In this document: piece by piece, positions 31,645 to 42,589 of the stretch
Position numbering within the stretch: position 1 is the stretch's first letter
Layout: each line of letters opens with the position of its first letter
Source of the DNA: Prorocentrum cordatum
Taxonomy: Eukaryota > Sar > Dinophyceae > Prorocentrales > Prorocentraceae
Direction of reading: 5' to 3'
Assembly: GCA_963575745.1 (NCBI GenBank)
Contig: CAUYUJ010000383.1
Span: 50,506-114,505, forward strand
DNA: 64,000 bases
The notes under the pieces: generated by a model
What the model was told of the DNA's origin: nothing
Databases searched by the model: none
The model's input: only the letters and a program-made list of their open reading frames with translations
Program-made: the position numbers and the translations under genes

Positions 31645-32161
31645 ATGCAAGCCAGGAGAGCTTGCAATCAGTTCCCCGCCTCCTGGATCAGGGCGCGCCC
31701 ACACCTCGCGCCGGCCCCTTGTGCAAACGCCGCCGCTACATGGCATACAGGCGTCGCGCTTCTCGGTCTCACCGCCGTCGCAGACGCCTGCGGCGAGCTG
31801 CCGTCGGCTGCCTTTCTCCCAGCGGGCGAGGGGAGGTGTCAAGCAGACATCTCCCTCCGCCGTCGGAGACGCCCGTGATGGTTAATGCGTATCAAGTTTT
31901 GTTGTTGTTGTCACAGTGTTTCACCACCAACGGCGCCCCGGCCTCCACTGCAGTGCCCCCGCGGCAGTTGGACTGCAGGCCGCTTGTCCGCTTGTCCGCT
32001 CATGCCAGGGAGGCCTGTGTGACCGGGGGCCGGGCGAAGGTGTGGAAAAACACGATTGGGCCGGCAGGTTTTCAGACTTGCTTGGAGCTGTTGCTGGACG
32101 GGTTACACTGGGGCCATTTTGGGGCTCTTGGGGGGGCCCTCCTGGGCTTCTGGGGGGCCTC

Positions 32162-32418
32162 CTGAACTTAGTGGGCCCTGGAAACGACAGGGCCGTTTTT
32201 TTATTGGTTCCGTTCTGCAGTTTTTTTGCCGGTTCCGACGCCGTTTTTTTACCGGTTCCGTCGCCGTTTTTTGACCGGTTCCGGCTCCGGTTCCAATCCT
32301 GGAGCCGTTTTTTTCGCCGTTTCCGGTCGCCGTTTTTTTGCCGTTTCCATTTTCAAGGGACATTTTTTTGGAAACGGGAAAAAACGGCCCTGCCGTTTCC
32401 AGGGCCCACAAAGTTCCT
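32162..32418. repeat. Large inverted-repeat element, family F, with internal tandem units
   Basis: The left arm (32162-32203) includes gtgggccctggaaacgacag followed by ggccgttttttt; the right arm (32378-32418) includes aaaaaacggccctgccgttt and ccagggcccac. Over about 40 bases per arm only a few positions differ. The interior (32200-32370) is a tandem array of roughly 24-base units with the pattern ttttttt-gccggttccg. No coding capacity; a MITE-like element. Confidence 0.8.
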
Positions 32419-32419
32419 G

Positions 32420-33055
32420 AAGCCCTCCTGGGGCCCTCTTGAAGATGGGAACCTTGGGACCATCGTCGGCCCCTCGAGGCCGTCTTCGGACTCCCTTGCG
32501 GCCCTCGTGCGGCATCCTGGGGCTGCCTCGGGCCACCTGGCGCTACAGGGTGCGTCTCGGGGTCCTCTCTCGGGCCGTCCTGGGCCCCTCCTAACTACGC
32601 CATCTCGCAGCCCTTGCCACTCTGTCTGGGCTCTTTCGGGCCCCGTAGGGGTGAGGGCCTCGTGGCTTGGCAAGGCGAGCACGTTCAGCGTATTGATCGG
32701 ACCAGCGTTTGGTTATTCTGACGTTTGCCTCTTGAGCAGCTCCTGGGGATCCAGTGAGAGCACTTACGGAGTTTCTTGGAAACCTCTTGGGCAGTCGTGG
32801 GGTACGATTGGGCCGTCGTGGGGCCATAACAATCGGACCGTCATGAGATCCTCTTGTGGGCCATGTTACTATATCTTATGGAAAGAAATTGTCTAACCAG
32901 GGTTGGCCAGAGGGGGTTGGCCGGGAGGGTTGGCCCGATCTCCAGAGGTTGGCCAGGAAGGTTGGCCAGGTCCGTCGTCGCAGGAGTTGGCATTGCGTTG
33001 CTCATAAGGGTTGGTTGGGATTGGCCTGGGGGCTTGGCGATGCCAATTCTTAGAT
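32420..33055. repeat. Degenerate minisatellites: 'cttgggg' type, then 'ggttggcc' type
   Basis: 32420-32850 carries loose ccctcttgg/ccgtcgtgggg units. 32890-33045 carries ggttggcc(a/g)gg units repeated about eight times. Confidence 0.6.
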
Positions 33056-33104
33056 AACTAATTCTTTCTATAATGCATAGAAGGCCACCTCGTGCAATCT
33101 TGGA

Positions 33105-33195
33105 GTCCAGCGCCGATTCAAGAAATCCGCGCGCGGACCTCTGAAAGTGCACGCTTATGCGGTTTCTGCTTCTGCTTCTATGTCTACGAAGGCCG
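33105..33195 (+). repeat. Family C half copy
   Basis: agtccagcgccgattcaaga then aatccgcgcgcggacctctg match the right arm of the element at 12195-12400. The left arm is absent. Confidence 0.5.
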
Positions 33196-33590
33196 TACGA
33201 CAAATGTCACTGTTGCTTCCGTAACTCCTGCGCGTAGCCGCAGTCGGCTAGCAGGCGATGCGTCGGCCCAGAGATATGGCGGTCCTCATGGGCGGCCCTG
33301 CGCATGGGGGTTACATCGCATCTGGCTCGAGAAGATCGAGGCGATCGATCTGGCTTCCGGTTGGCTGGCCTTGCGCAATGGGGGTTATCAACAGAACAGT
33401 TCGGGAGGAGCAGCTTGTCCCAGGGGAACCGGTCGATCGGGCAGTGTCAAGGGGGTCACCATTAGGAGGGTCCTTACCTCCTCTTGGAGATCGGATGTCG
33501 AGGAGGAGTGATGGATGAGGATCGAGGATGTTTTGGGGGTCCAGGAAGGGTGGTTTCCTGAAGGAGGTGAACCCCTATTGGTGACACCCG

Positions 33591-34598
33591 TTGGCCTGGC
33601 CTGGGTCGAGAGGTCCGGGGGCACAGGTCTCGAAACGATCGCGCCGACTGACCTTTTGCGGAGTGGGCGTTCGAACGGGCCTAGAATCGAGACAAATCCG
33701 TTCCAGAGCGCTCCGAAACGCTTTCAGAATGTTCCAGAACGCTTTGAAAAGGCCGCGGCGCCCGATACATCTTGAGCACCCGCCGATTCTCAGAGATTTC
33801 CGATTTATATCGGTTCAAGGTTGTCTCGATTATATTTCCGTCTTGGGCGATGTCTCGGCCACTTTCCTCGCATCACCTTTAGGAAGACTGACCGTTCAGG
33901 ATGAAAGGGAAATTCGGTGGTACACCCCCTGGGAGTGTTTGGACATACCCTTTATCGAGGATAGACACCGGACACTCGTATATCCCCGAGTTCAGCCCCT
34001 CACGTTTCGTCCTTTCGTCGAAAATCATACGAAGTCGGGGTTTGGGGTCGCCATCCCCCCCCCTGTCAATCGTGCCACGCTCCAGGAAGTTTGGGAGGAG
34101 GTGAAAAACCATTGGAATAATTACACAGACCTTGCCAGGCGGCACAATTCCGACACGCCCACATCCGCGCAGACAGTGTGGTGGATCTGCCGTTGCCCTT
34201 CGATGACGAGTTGTTTCTCGTCCTCGTCTTCCTCCTCCTCCTTCTCGTCTGCTTATGTTGCATGTTCGGGGGGGCCTGCTCTGTCCTGTAGGTTGCGGTG
34301 TTGTGTTTGTTATGTTCGAGGCGGTCCCGATTCGGATCCAGCGCTGACCTGGCAGGGCTTCGACGCGGATTCCACACGGAGTCGATGCGGCGACGTGGGA
34401 TCGACGCAGCTTCGGCGCCGACTGTGGCGCGACGGGACAGGCACGCTCCCCAGAAGCCAGGGCACGGCAGACGAGAGGCGTGAGCGGCTTGTGATGGTGA
34501 CGCCCGAGGCCTCGCCGAACCCGGACGAGGCGGGACAAGAAGCTTCGGAGGCTGTTCGGTTGTTGCCGCGGGGCCCTCCAGGGGCCCGAGGCTTCTGA
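33591..34598 (+). CDS. Hypothetical reading frame in an AT-richer island
   Basis: A 335-codon open frame. Its middle (about 33790-34190) is noticeably less GC-rich and less repetitive than its surroundings and reads as ordinary protein, for example RWYTPWECLDIPFIED and LQEVWEEVKNHWNNYTDLA, but I recognise no family. The N-terminal part overlaps a degenerate 'gagcgctcc' repeat and the C-terminal third turns Ser- and Arg-rich, so the true exon, if any, is probably only the middle. No clear splice sites were chosen. It could be an exon, a decayed insertion or chance. Confidence 0.25.
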   Translation: MAWPGSRGPGAQVSKRSRRLTFCGVGVRTGLESRQIRSRALRNAFRMFQNALKRPRRPIHLEHPPILRDFRFISVQGCLDYISVLGDVSATFLASPLGRLTVQDEREIRWYTPWECLDIPFIEDRHRTLVYPRVQPLTFRPFVENHTKSGFGVAIPPPVNRATLQEVWEEVKNHWNNYTDLARRHNSDTPTSAQTVWWICRCPSMTSCFSSSSSSSSFSSAYVACSGGPALSCRLRCCVCYVRGGPDSDPALTWQGFDADSTRSRCGDVGSTQLRRRLWRDGTGTLPRSQGTADERRERLVMVTPEASPNPDEAGQEASEAVRLLPRGPPGARGF

Positions 34599-34849
34599 GA
34601 GGGCTTCCGAGAGGCTGGCGGAGGCGTCTGCGAGACCCTTATGGCTTCTCAGAGGCCCCTCTACTGCACCTTCTTGGAAGGACGCACCCGCAGGATCCAT
34701 TTCGATCCGACCGATTCGATGCGATAATGCGTCCAAGTGGTCAAGGAATCTGACGGCGCTTCATTTTGGGAAGTCGGCGAATCGGATTGGTTTGGCGAAG
34801 GACCCGAACCAAAGCAGCTGCGAGCAGCGCAGGATGTGACCCTCTCCTC

Positions 34850-35940
34850 ATGAGTTTCTGTCGCGACCGCAGGCGAGCGCGCCAACGGCGAGAAGGGTCG
34901 CCCTCTCCTCATAAGCAAAACACCGCAAACGGGGATCAGCTCCTTGTGGGGCCGCGACACGTGTGGGGTGCGTGCCGAAATATGCAATGCGAAACCCTTC
35001 CGCTGGGGCCTTCAGTGTGGCTCCTTGTGCGGCCACGACGCGTGTGAGGGGTGTCCCGACCAGGGCGGGAGGATCGTACGCGATACCCTTTCGCTGAGGC
35101 CTTCGGTTGAGTTGCCTGCGGGGCCATGAAGCGTGTGAATGGTGTGTCGAGATTGGGAGAGGGACCGCATGCCATACCTTGCAACGAAGGCCTTCGGTGG
35201 AGCTCCTCGCGGGGTCACGAGATGTGCGAGGGGTGTGCCGAAACATCTGCGGGGAGACGCTACGCAACACTAGGTCGCTGGGCGTTCGGTGGAGCTTCCT
35301 GCGCTGCACACGCCACCTGTGAGGAGTGTGTGCCGAAATCGGCGGTGGGGGGGCACGCTATGCACCAGCATGCCACTGGGGCCTTCGTCGGAGCTCTCCT
35401 TGGGGACCACGCCACGTGCGAGGGGAGTTCCGAAATGGGCGGGGTCCGCTCCGCAGCACCATACCTTTGACGACTTCGGTGGAGCCCCCTCTGGGGCCAC
35501 GAAGCGTGTGGGGGGGGGCCGACATGGACGTGTGCCGACATGGACTGAGGCTTGTGGTGACGCCCCCGTGGGGGCCACTCCCCGTGTGGAGGGTGGGCCG
35601 GACCATGGGCGGGGTGTCGCCATGCAGCACCGCGCTGCTGAGGCCTTCGGTGGTGCGTACCGCGGGACCATGAGGCGAGAGAGGAGTGTGCCGAAATGGG
35701 CGGGGTGGCGTTATGCAACATCACGGAGCGTGCGATGGATATGCCGAGATTTGCGGGGGGACGCTGCGCAACAACGTGCCACTGGGGTTTTCAATGGAGG
35801 CCCCTGTGGAGCCACGAACCGTGTGAGGGGTGTGCCGACACGGACGGGGGACGCTCTGCAATTCCATGCTTCTGAGGCATTCGGTGGAGCTCCCTGTATG
35901 CCCACGAACCGTGTGAGTGGTGTGCCGGAATGGGTGAAGT
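34850..35940. repeat. Tandem satellite, about 95-bp unit, 11-12 copies
   Basis: The anchor gtgtgccgaaat or variants occurs near 34973, 35052, 35142, 35234, 35330, 35427, 35525, 35600, 35685, 35736, 35833 and 35925. Each unit also has ccttcggtggagctccttg-like and cacgaagcgtgtgagg-like blocks. Spacing is mostly 80-98 bp with one shorter unit. Copies are diverged. Confidence 0.85.
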
Positions 35941-36129
35941 GACGATGAGGACAGAGGCGGGCAGAGGCAAAGAGGAGAGGGAGAGAAATGGGGGATGCGG
36001 GAGAAGGCAGTCACACGCTGGGCGCTGCGGGTTCAGAAGATGAGCCCGGCACAGCAGGATGGCTGGAAGAAATGTCCCCAGCGCCTCTCGGGCTTGGGCC
36101 GCGGCGGCCGACGAAGCGGGTACATTTTG

Positions 36130-36360
36130 GCCGACTCCATGCGGTATTCATTCTGGCCAGCTCGATCCGATCCGATACCAATCTTCCGACTCTTCCGACA
36201 ATCCGATGCGGCTCGATGTTCGCACAGCGCGGTTCTGCATTTTGTTGCGGCCGCGCCGATTCGGTTTCGACTCCGTGCCGATGCAGCCCGATCCGCCGCA
36301 CGGTCGGATTCTACCCGATTTCCCGATTCGCGGCCGATTGGGTCTGATCTTGTGCGCGCC
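36130..36360. repeat. Degenerate 'gatccgattc' repeat
   Basis: Loose units of 6-12 bases (ccgatgc, ccgatttcc, gattcgg). It resembles 22860-23045. Confidence 0.55.
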
Positions 36361-36722
36361 GCCAAAACACCCTTCTCGCGATTCCACATCCCAGCCGTCC
36401 ACCCTCTGTCGTTCCGTCCGCTCTGCAGCCGGGCTGCTCGGCCCCACCCCCCCTTCTCTCGGGGGCAGGAGCGTGACCATGAGACTCGCAACGGAACAGC
36501 ATGGTGGACGTTCTTTGGGGTAGGCTCGCGAGCGATAGACGTTCAACAACAGTGTATGCACGATCGAAGACGCCTACGGCGAATCACCGCTGGTCCCTGC
36601 TTTTTTGAAGAGCGTCTCTGTGGCCAAACGTTTGAGTCCAGAGCTTGGATAAAGTTGTCGGACCAGATGTTCCACGATCCGCTGTGGAAACCTGTTGGAG
36701 AACACTGGGAGGAGCATGAGGC

Positions 36723-37350
36723 GGAGAATGCTGAGAGGGAGGAGGAGGATGATTAGGAGGGGGAGGAGGTGGAGGAGGAGGAGGAGGAGGAGGAGGAGGA
36801 GGAGAAGGAGGCCTCCTCAAGCCGTCTGTGGGCCGTCTTTGGGGTCTCTTGGGCCCGCATGGGGTCATCTCTGAAGCCTTTTCGGCGATCTTGGGACGAT
36901 CTTGGGAATATCTTGGGCCGTCTTGGGCTGTCGGAAGGCCAGGAAAAAAAGAGCAAATGCAAATATCTTTCAAAACCCAAGGGCAAAGGTATGTTTTGTT
37001 GCTCCTTCGGGTCCTCCTGCAGGACCTCTTGGAGGTATCTTGGGCCGTCCTGGAGGCCTTTGGGGGGCCTCGCGGGCCGACTTGGGCCATCTTCAGACAA
37101 TATTGGGCCGTCTTGGCTTCATCTTGGGCCGTCTTGGAAGCATCTTGCCGCCATCTCTCTTGGGTCCATCTTGGCCGTCTTGGAGGTTATCTTGGGCGTC
37201 TTGAAGCCTCTCGGGCTCTCTCGGGGCCCTCTTGGGGGCCGCCTTGGGGGACTCTTGGGCCGTCAGAGGGCCATATTGGAGGTTGTACGGGCCATCTTGA
37301 GGCGATCTCGGGGCCTCTTGGGCCGTCGGAAGGCCGAAAATATGCAAATG
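36723..37350. repeat. (GGA)n tract followed by 'cttgggccgtc' minisatellite
   Basis: 36740-36810 is gga triplets. 36825-37350 has units like cttgggccgtcttggaggc at 10-25 base spacing, the clearest form of this loose repeat family in the window. Confidence 0.75.
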
Positions 37351-37499
37351 CCCAAATCACGATGTAATATCTATATATATATATATATATATCAGAGTGA
37401 TTGGGCCGAACGGTCATTCATTGTCCATGGGTGCGTGGCTGAAGTGAGAATCCGTGGTGAGGATTATGCTTTTTGCGTTGTTGTTGTTTTTGTTGCTGC

Positions 37500-37712
37500 T
37501 GTTTGTTGTCGTCGCCCCCCCCCGCGACCCGCCCGCGACCCACCCCACGACCCACCCCGCGACCCACCCCGCGACCCACCCCGCGACCCACCCCGCGACC
37601 CACCCCGCGACCCACCCGCGACCCACCCGCGACCCACTTGCGACCCACCCGCGACCCACCCCGCGACCCACCCGCGACCCACTCGCGACCCACTCGCGAC
37701 CCACCCGTGACC
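37500..37712. repeat. 'cgacccacccg' minisatellite, about 19 units
   Basis: Units of 10-12 bases, cgacccaccccg alternating with cgacccacccg, with little divergence. It follows a short (TA)n at 37369-37392. Confidence 0.95.
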
Positions 37713-37914
37713 GATCCACATTGGGTTCCAGAAAAATTCGGCGCTTGCCGCGGGCTCGTTGTATAATTTGTGAAACTTTGGCGCCTGCGGCAGGCTTCCC
37801 CAGAGTCTCGCAGACTGCCGACGTCACCACCGCCCCTCACTCTTCTCCGCATCTGCGGGGTGCTACGCACACACACACACATATATATAGTGTTTCGGCC
37901 TTTTTGTAGAAATG

Positions 37915-38410
37915 ATGTTGGCCTCTTTGGGCCCTCCTGCCTGGAGGACCTCTTGGAGGCCTCCTGGGCTGCGAGACCTCTTGGGGGCCTCTTGGGCCGT
38001 CTTGGCCCGTCTTGGAGGCTTCTTGGGCGGACTTGGAGGTATCCTGGACCCTACTGGGCCGTCTTGGAGGCCATCTTGGACTTTCTTGGGCGAATTTGGA
38101 GGCCATCTTGAGCCGTCTTGAAGGATGTTTTCCGGACGTTGAGGTTGTTTCTGGTCCTCTCCGGGTGGCCAGCGTACTGTGCCGAAGCCCCATAGGGAAC
38201 TCCAAAAGAAACAACAATTTCTTGAACTTTGGCACGCCAGGCACCCCTATGGCAAGCCAACAGCGGGCGGCGGATCTAATGGTCTTCATCCCGCCACCGT
38301 GCTCGTGTATAGTGTCCATTGGATGTTCGGTCGGATCTCGCGGGAGGACTCTCGGGGGCCTCTTGGAGGCAATGTTGAGGCCTCTCGGAGGCCTTCACAG
38401 ACTTCTCATG
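37915..38410. repeat. 'cttgggccgtcttggagg' minisatellite, second block
   Basis: Same unit as 36825-37350, continuing to about 38135, then patchy until 38410. Confidence 0.65.
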
Positions 38411-38618
38411 ACTGAGGGCTGAGGCTTCAGCGATTTCCTCCTCCCGTTCGTTCCGCCTTGAAGTCTTTCTATTGCCCCTTTCCTCTCCAGCTCGCAGTTG
38501 TTGCAATCTGGCAGGGTACCCTTGCACTAGTTGCGTCGGCATCCCTATCTATTCGACGGGCCGAGCACCTGGCAACGAGAGGCCCCGGATGCGAAGTCAG
38601 TCCCAAGCCGCCTTTGGG

Positions 38619-38800
38619 CGACGACCTTGGGTGAAGAAGCGACAAGGAGCTGGCCTTCTCAGAAACTCTCCGGCCTTCCGAGAAAGATTGTGTGCGTGCG
38701 TGTTCGGGAAAGGCTCAGAACATTTTTCAGAAGGCTCGAGGCCTTCCGACCCTTCTGAGAAGGCCCGCCCCTTCTCACTTCTCTCCAGGCTCGCCGCCGA
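38619..38800. repeat. Inverted-repeat element, family E copy 2
   Basis: ggccttctcagaaactctcc at 38652 faces cccttctgagaaggcccgcc at about 38751, followed by ccttctcacttctctccagg as in the other copies. Confidence 0.6.
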
Positions 38801-38981
38801 GCCTCAAAAACACTCAGGAGGCGAGGCAAGCTCCAAGCGAGCCGAACCAGCGCTGCCTGGAAGCACGCGCCAGAATGAACCGATTGCCTGGGCGCCTCCG
38901 CCTCCTCTCTTGCGACCTCGCGTGTCGTCCCCTCCATCGTCCTCCTCCCGTCTGTTATTCAGATGAGGGCGAGTGGAGACA

Positions 38982-39170
38982 CGGCAGGTTCGCGTCGTGT
39001 CTACTTGCGGCGGTTGCAGCGCGCGCGTTTAAGTCTGAACGCCGCCCTTGGCCCAGGATCGGCCCATCGTTGAACGATCCGGCGTTCGTAAAACGACCGA
39101 TCGTTAAAATTTGAACGATCCCGGCGGTGTCAGGAAACAACGCTGGGGTCGATACGACGCGAACTTGCTG
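38982..39170. repeat. Inverted-repeat element, family G copy 1
   Basis: The left arm gcaggttcgcgtcgtgtcta (from 38985) pairs with cgatacgacgcgaacttgct (39150-39169). The interior has ttgaacgatccgg and aaatttgaacgatcccgg. A related sequence lies at 49595-49700. Confidence 0.55.
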
Positions 39171-39174
39171 GTAG

Positions 39175-40360
39175 TTCGCTTCGGAGGGGGGTCCCTCGTC
39201 GCCATGGTTGGACGCAGCTTGGGAAATTAGTGCGTTTGGACCCCGGGAGGGGTCCGAGCACTGATCTTGAGTTGTCGTCGTCTCAAGTCGTCCTGCGCCG
39301 ATTCTTGGGGAGAATTTTCCTCCTGACCGTTCTTTCCTCCCTCTTCCATCGCCCCTTGGAATGGGGCTTGGCCTCCTTGATTCCCTTCCTTCGCCAAGCT
39401 GTGGCGAGTGGTTTCACAGCCCTTGCACTGCCATGTGCGAGTGGTACCCGTAGCGGGCTTGCAAGTAGAATGATCCGAGTAGACGCTCAGTGATGGTACG
39501 ATTCAGTTGGGAAGATGAAACACGGTGGAATGAGCGAGCGGATTCAGCTAATAGGCAGACGCAAGAGAACGCTGCGGCAGCTCTGTGCAAGCGGGCAGTC
39601 GTCGAGAGCTTGCTGCCATTATAGTGCCAGCACGCCGTTATTCCCCAAGTGAGGGTCATTACGACGTCCGAGATTCAATCTTGTTGCCGCATCCGTCAAA
39701 ATGCGCGAAGGTGAGGAAGCGAAGGAGGCGAGCAGGACAACCTGGGCAAGGGAGGAGAAACCACCCGGACCAGACAATTGGCGTTTACTAAACGGCCCCG
39801 GTCGTTAATTAAAAGCCTTGCCCGGTTCGATTTCTTCCTTGGACGCGTTTACCAAACGACTTCGCGTGCCGGGGTGGTTATTATGGGGGTGGATTTTCTG
39901 ACCTCTACATGGGAACTCGAGTGCGGCATCGCCGCTGCTGCCTCCCCTCCAGCCCAACCCGGCCTCATAGTTTTGCGCAGCCCCGCATTAGTTGGCAGAG
40001 CGACCTCCCAATCTGGCCTGGCTCTACCCGTCGGTCGTTGAGAGTAGGTCTTTTTTTGAAGGGCCCAAGGAGACAAATAAATACACACATCTCAGGATCC
40101 CCCATACGTTTCCATATTTTCTGGATTTTTGTTTCCCCCCCACGTCCCATATTTACCCGTATTTTCATGGGGGTCGACGATTACTTGTGTCTCTGTATCT
40201 TGTTCCATCCTGATTTTTGTTGGAGCCCCATATTCCAATCTGCTCTGCGCGCCTTCCTGCTTCTCAAGGATCGAGTGGCTCCACCGCTTCCGTCCTCTTC
40301 GGGAGGCGGGCGGACACCCGATCTACTTTCAACGCCTTCCTACTGCATGCTTATACCTTT
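39175..40360. other. Intergenic stretch, no gene recognised
   Basis: Balanced composition, no tandem repeats, and no frame with a recognisable motif. The longest frame (39909-40517 +) runs into the family A element, so it is not convincing. Confidence 0.35.
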
Positions 40361-40362
40361 AA

Positions 40363-40513
40363 GTCGGGCCTGTCCCTCTACAGGAGAAGTATTCAAAAAC
40401 AGGAAAAAAGCTATGAGAACGATTGTTCTACTATCGTTGACTATTTTCTCTATGATTTCTGGACCATGTTTCAGTCTTCGTCCAAAATCCGCCCGTAGGA
40501 GGACACGCCCGAC
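40363..40513. mobile_element. 151-bp inverted-repeat element, family A copy 2
   Basis: Begins gtcgggcctgtccctctaca and ends gtaggaggacacgcccgac, followed by ctgag. It shares gtccaaaatccgcc near the right end with copy 1. Confidence 0.8.
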
Positions 40514-40659
40514 CTGAGTCGACCGACCTCTTCCGACCGAGGAGCATATCTGGCACATGAGATAAAGAAGTCGGCCGCCCAGCAGGTGCCCCCCGTGCAA
40601 AGCTCGCATCTCCCCCGCCGGCCTCGGTCGGGTACCAACGGAGGCATCCCAAACGGCAC

Positions 40660-40895
40660 TTCCTCCTCCTCGTCCTTCTCGTCCTCGTCCTCCTCCTCGC
40701 CATTCTCCTATTCCTCCTCATATTCCTCCTCCTCCGCCTCCTCCTCCCTCCTCCTCCTCTTCCTCCTCCTCCTCCTCCTCGTCCTCCCCCTCCTCCTCCT
40801 CCTCTTCCTCCTCCTCCTCCTCCTCCTCCTCCTCCTCCTCCCTTTCTCCTCCTCAACCTCCTCGTCCTCCTCCTCCTCCTCGTCCTCCCCCTTCT
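40660..40895. repeat. (CTC)n microsatellite that ends at a splice-acceptor-like CAG
   Basis: ctc/ttc triplets run directly into cttctccggcag at 40891-40902. Confidence 0.9.
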
Positions 40896-40902
40896 CCGGC
40901 AG

Positions 40903-41229
40903 GCGGAGCAGTACGCGGAGGCGGCGAGCATCGCTGCCGCAAAGCCCATGCAGGGGCCGACGCATCTGTACATCGTGCGCGGCGAGTTCAAGTTGATGGT
41001 AGATTCCGAGAAGCTCAAGGGGGGGCACGGGATCTGGGCCCTCTTCTTCGAGAACCCCGCGTGGTGCAGCGCGGCGGAGGCGCTCGGCCCTGTGATCAGG
41101 TACTTCAGGCGGATGAAGGGTTACAACGACGATTACACCAGGATGCAGTTCTCCTTCGTGGGCGAGGTGACGGTTCCCAGCCCTGGCGCGGCGCAGGGCA
41201 TGCCGACGGCGGGGAGTTTTGCAAGCTAG
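40903..41229 (+). CDS. Putative 3' exon of an unknown gene
   Basis: After a pyrimidine tract and cag at 40900-40902 a frame opens in phase 0: AEQYAEAASIAAAKPM, then GPTHLYIVRGEFKLMVD, GIWALFFENPAWCSAAEA, VIRYFRRMKGYNDDYTRM and so on to TAG at 41227-41229. Codon third positions are strongly G/C and the amino-acid mix is that of a normal globular protein, unlike neighbouring low-complexity frames. A possible donor (gcgag|gtgacg) lies at 41166-41174, so the exon could also end there. A second frame downstream (TEHAGIKVAQLEDAQLELG, to 41384) might continue the protein after a frame change. I recognise no family and see no matching upstream exon within the window. Confidence 0.4.
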   Translation, partial: AEQYAEAASIAAAKPMQGPTHLYIVRGEFKLMVDSEKLKGGHGIWALFFENPAWCSAAEALGPVIRYFRRMKGYNDDYTRMQFSFVGEVTVPSPGAAQGMPTAGSFAS

Positions 41230-41504
41230 AGACCGAGCATGCGGGGATCAAGGTGGCACAGCTGGAGGACGCCCAGCTCGAGCTCGGCACTGCACCACAG
41301 GGGCACCCAGAGGCGACGGAGCGGCGGCCGATCGACGAATCCAAGACAGACGGCAGGAGCAAGGGGAAGGGCGCCCACACGTAGCGACGGGGCTTGAACC
41401 CTGGGAGCTCCGTCCGCACGCATCCAGGCTCGAGGCTTCAAGATACTGATGCAGGACGGACGGTGCAATCTACTTTCGTATTCTGGAGTTGTTTTGTTTT
41501 TTTT

Positions 41505-42110
41505 GTTCTCTCTCTCTCTCTCTTTCTCTCTCTTCTGGTGCCTCTTGCACTCGAGGACGGAGCGCACCGCTGGCCACTGCTAATATCAAGATATTATTAC
41601 AACTTGGGCTTTGTCAGCGTGCGGTCGGACCTGGACCGCGACTCCGCTTGCTGAGACCGAGTAGGCCTGGCCCTGCCCCTCTAGGCAGCGCCGTGCCGCT
41701 GCCCTCCCCCCTCCTCCTCCCGCCAGGCAAGGCGACGTCACCGAATTCGGGAACCCACTCTCCCCTCCGCCTCCGCTCGCCTCCCCCCGTCTCTGTCGTC
41801 CGTCGTTTTCCCGCCTCTTCGTTCTCCCTTTGTCCGTCGCTCCTCTGGAGAGTGGGTTCCTTCCTCGGGGCGGGGCGAGTGCCTCGGAGGCCTGCCCGTC
41901 GCCCGCAGCGACGCGGGTTTGGCGCTGGAGGCCAGAGGGGTTTCTCGCCCCCCGCCCCCGAGGTGTAATACGATTTGCGACTGCCTGTGTACGCTTCTGC
42001 ACCACCGGCTGCACGGCGGGCGCTGCACTCGACCTCATCGCATTCGATCGATGGCAGCTCGGGGCGTGGCTCTGGCTGCACGTGCGCACGCGCAGTCAGG
42101 GCACGGCACA
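41505..42110. other. (CT)n tract and GC-rich intergenic sequence
   Basis: 41505-41535 is a (CT)n tract. Nothing recognisable follows up to the ATT/AGT microsatellite. Confidence 0.5.
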
Positions 42111-42121
42111 GACCACGCGCA

Positions 42122-42243
42122 AGGCCGAGTATTATTGTTAATAATATTATTATTATCACTATTAGTATTAGTAATATTATTATTATCATCAATAGTATTA
42201 CTAGTATGGTTATTAGTATTATTATCATTATTCGTATTATGAT

Positions 42244-42294
<51 letters not shown>

Positions 42295-42301
42295 CAGTAG
42301 C

Positions 42302-42374
<73 letters not shown>

Positions 42375-42375
42375 A

Positions 42376-42441
<66 letters not shown>

Positions 42442-42480
42442 CATCCGTATTATTATTATTATTATTATTACGAACTACTA
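42122..42480. repeat. (ATT)n then (AGT)n then (ATT)n microsatellite
   Basis: 42122-42245 is att/atc triplets, 42246-42442 about 65 agt triplets with rare changes, and 42449-42472 att again. It is unusually AT-rich for this window. Confidence 0.95.
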
Positions 42481-42589
42481 TATTATTATTCGTAGTAGTA
42501 TTGGTATTAGTATTATCATTCTTCTTATGCTTATTTTTCGTATCACGATTCTTCCTCTTATTTTTCTTATTATTATTATTATTGCTGTT

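Noticed and set aside
32105-32125. ggccattttggggctc, another partial leader-like string
   Set aside because: It lacks the first bases and sits in the degenerate 'cttgggg' repeat.
24570-35940. Regularly spaced repeats that might suggest CRISPR arrays
   Set aside because: The units are 95-165 bp tandem satellites without unique spacers, in a eukaryotic context.
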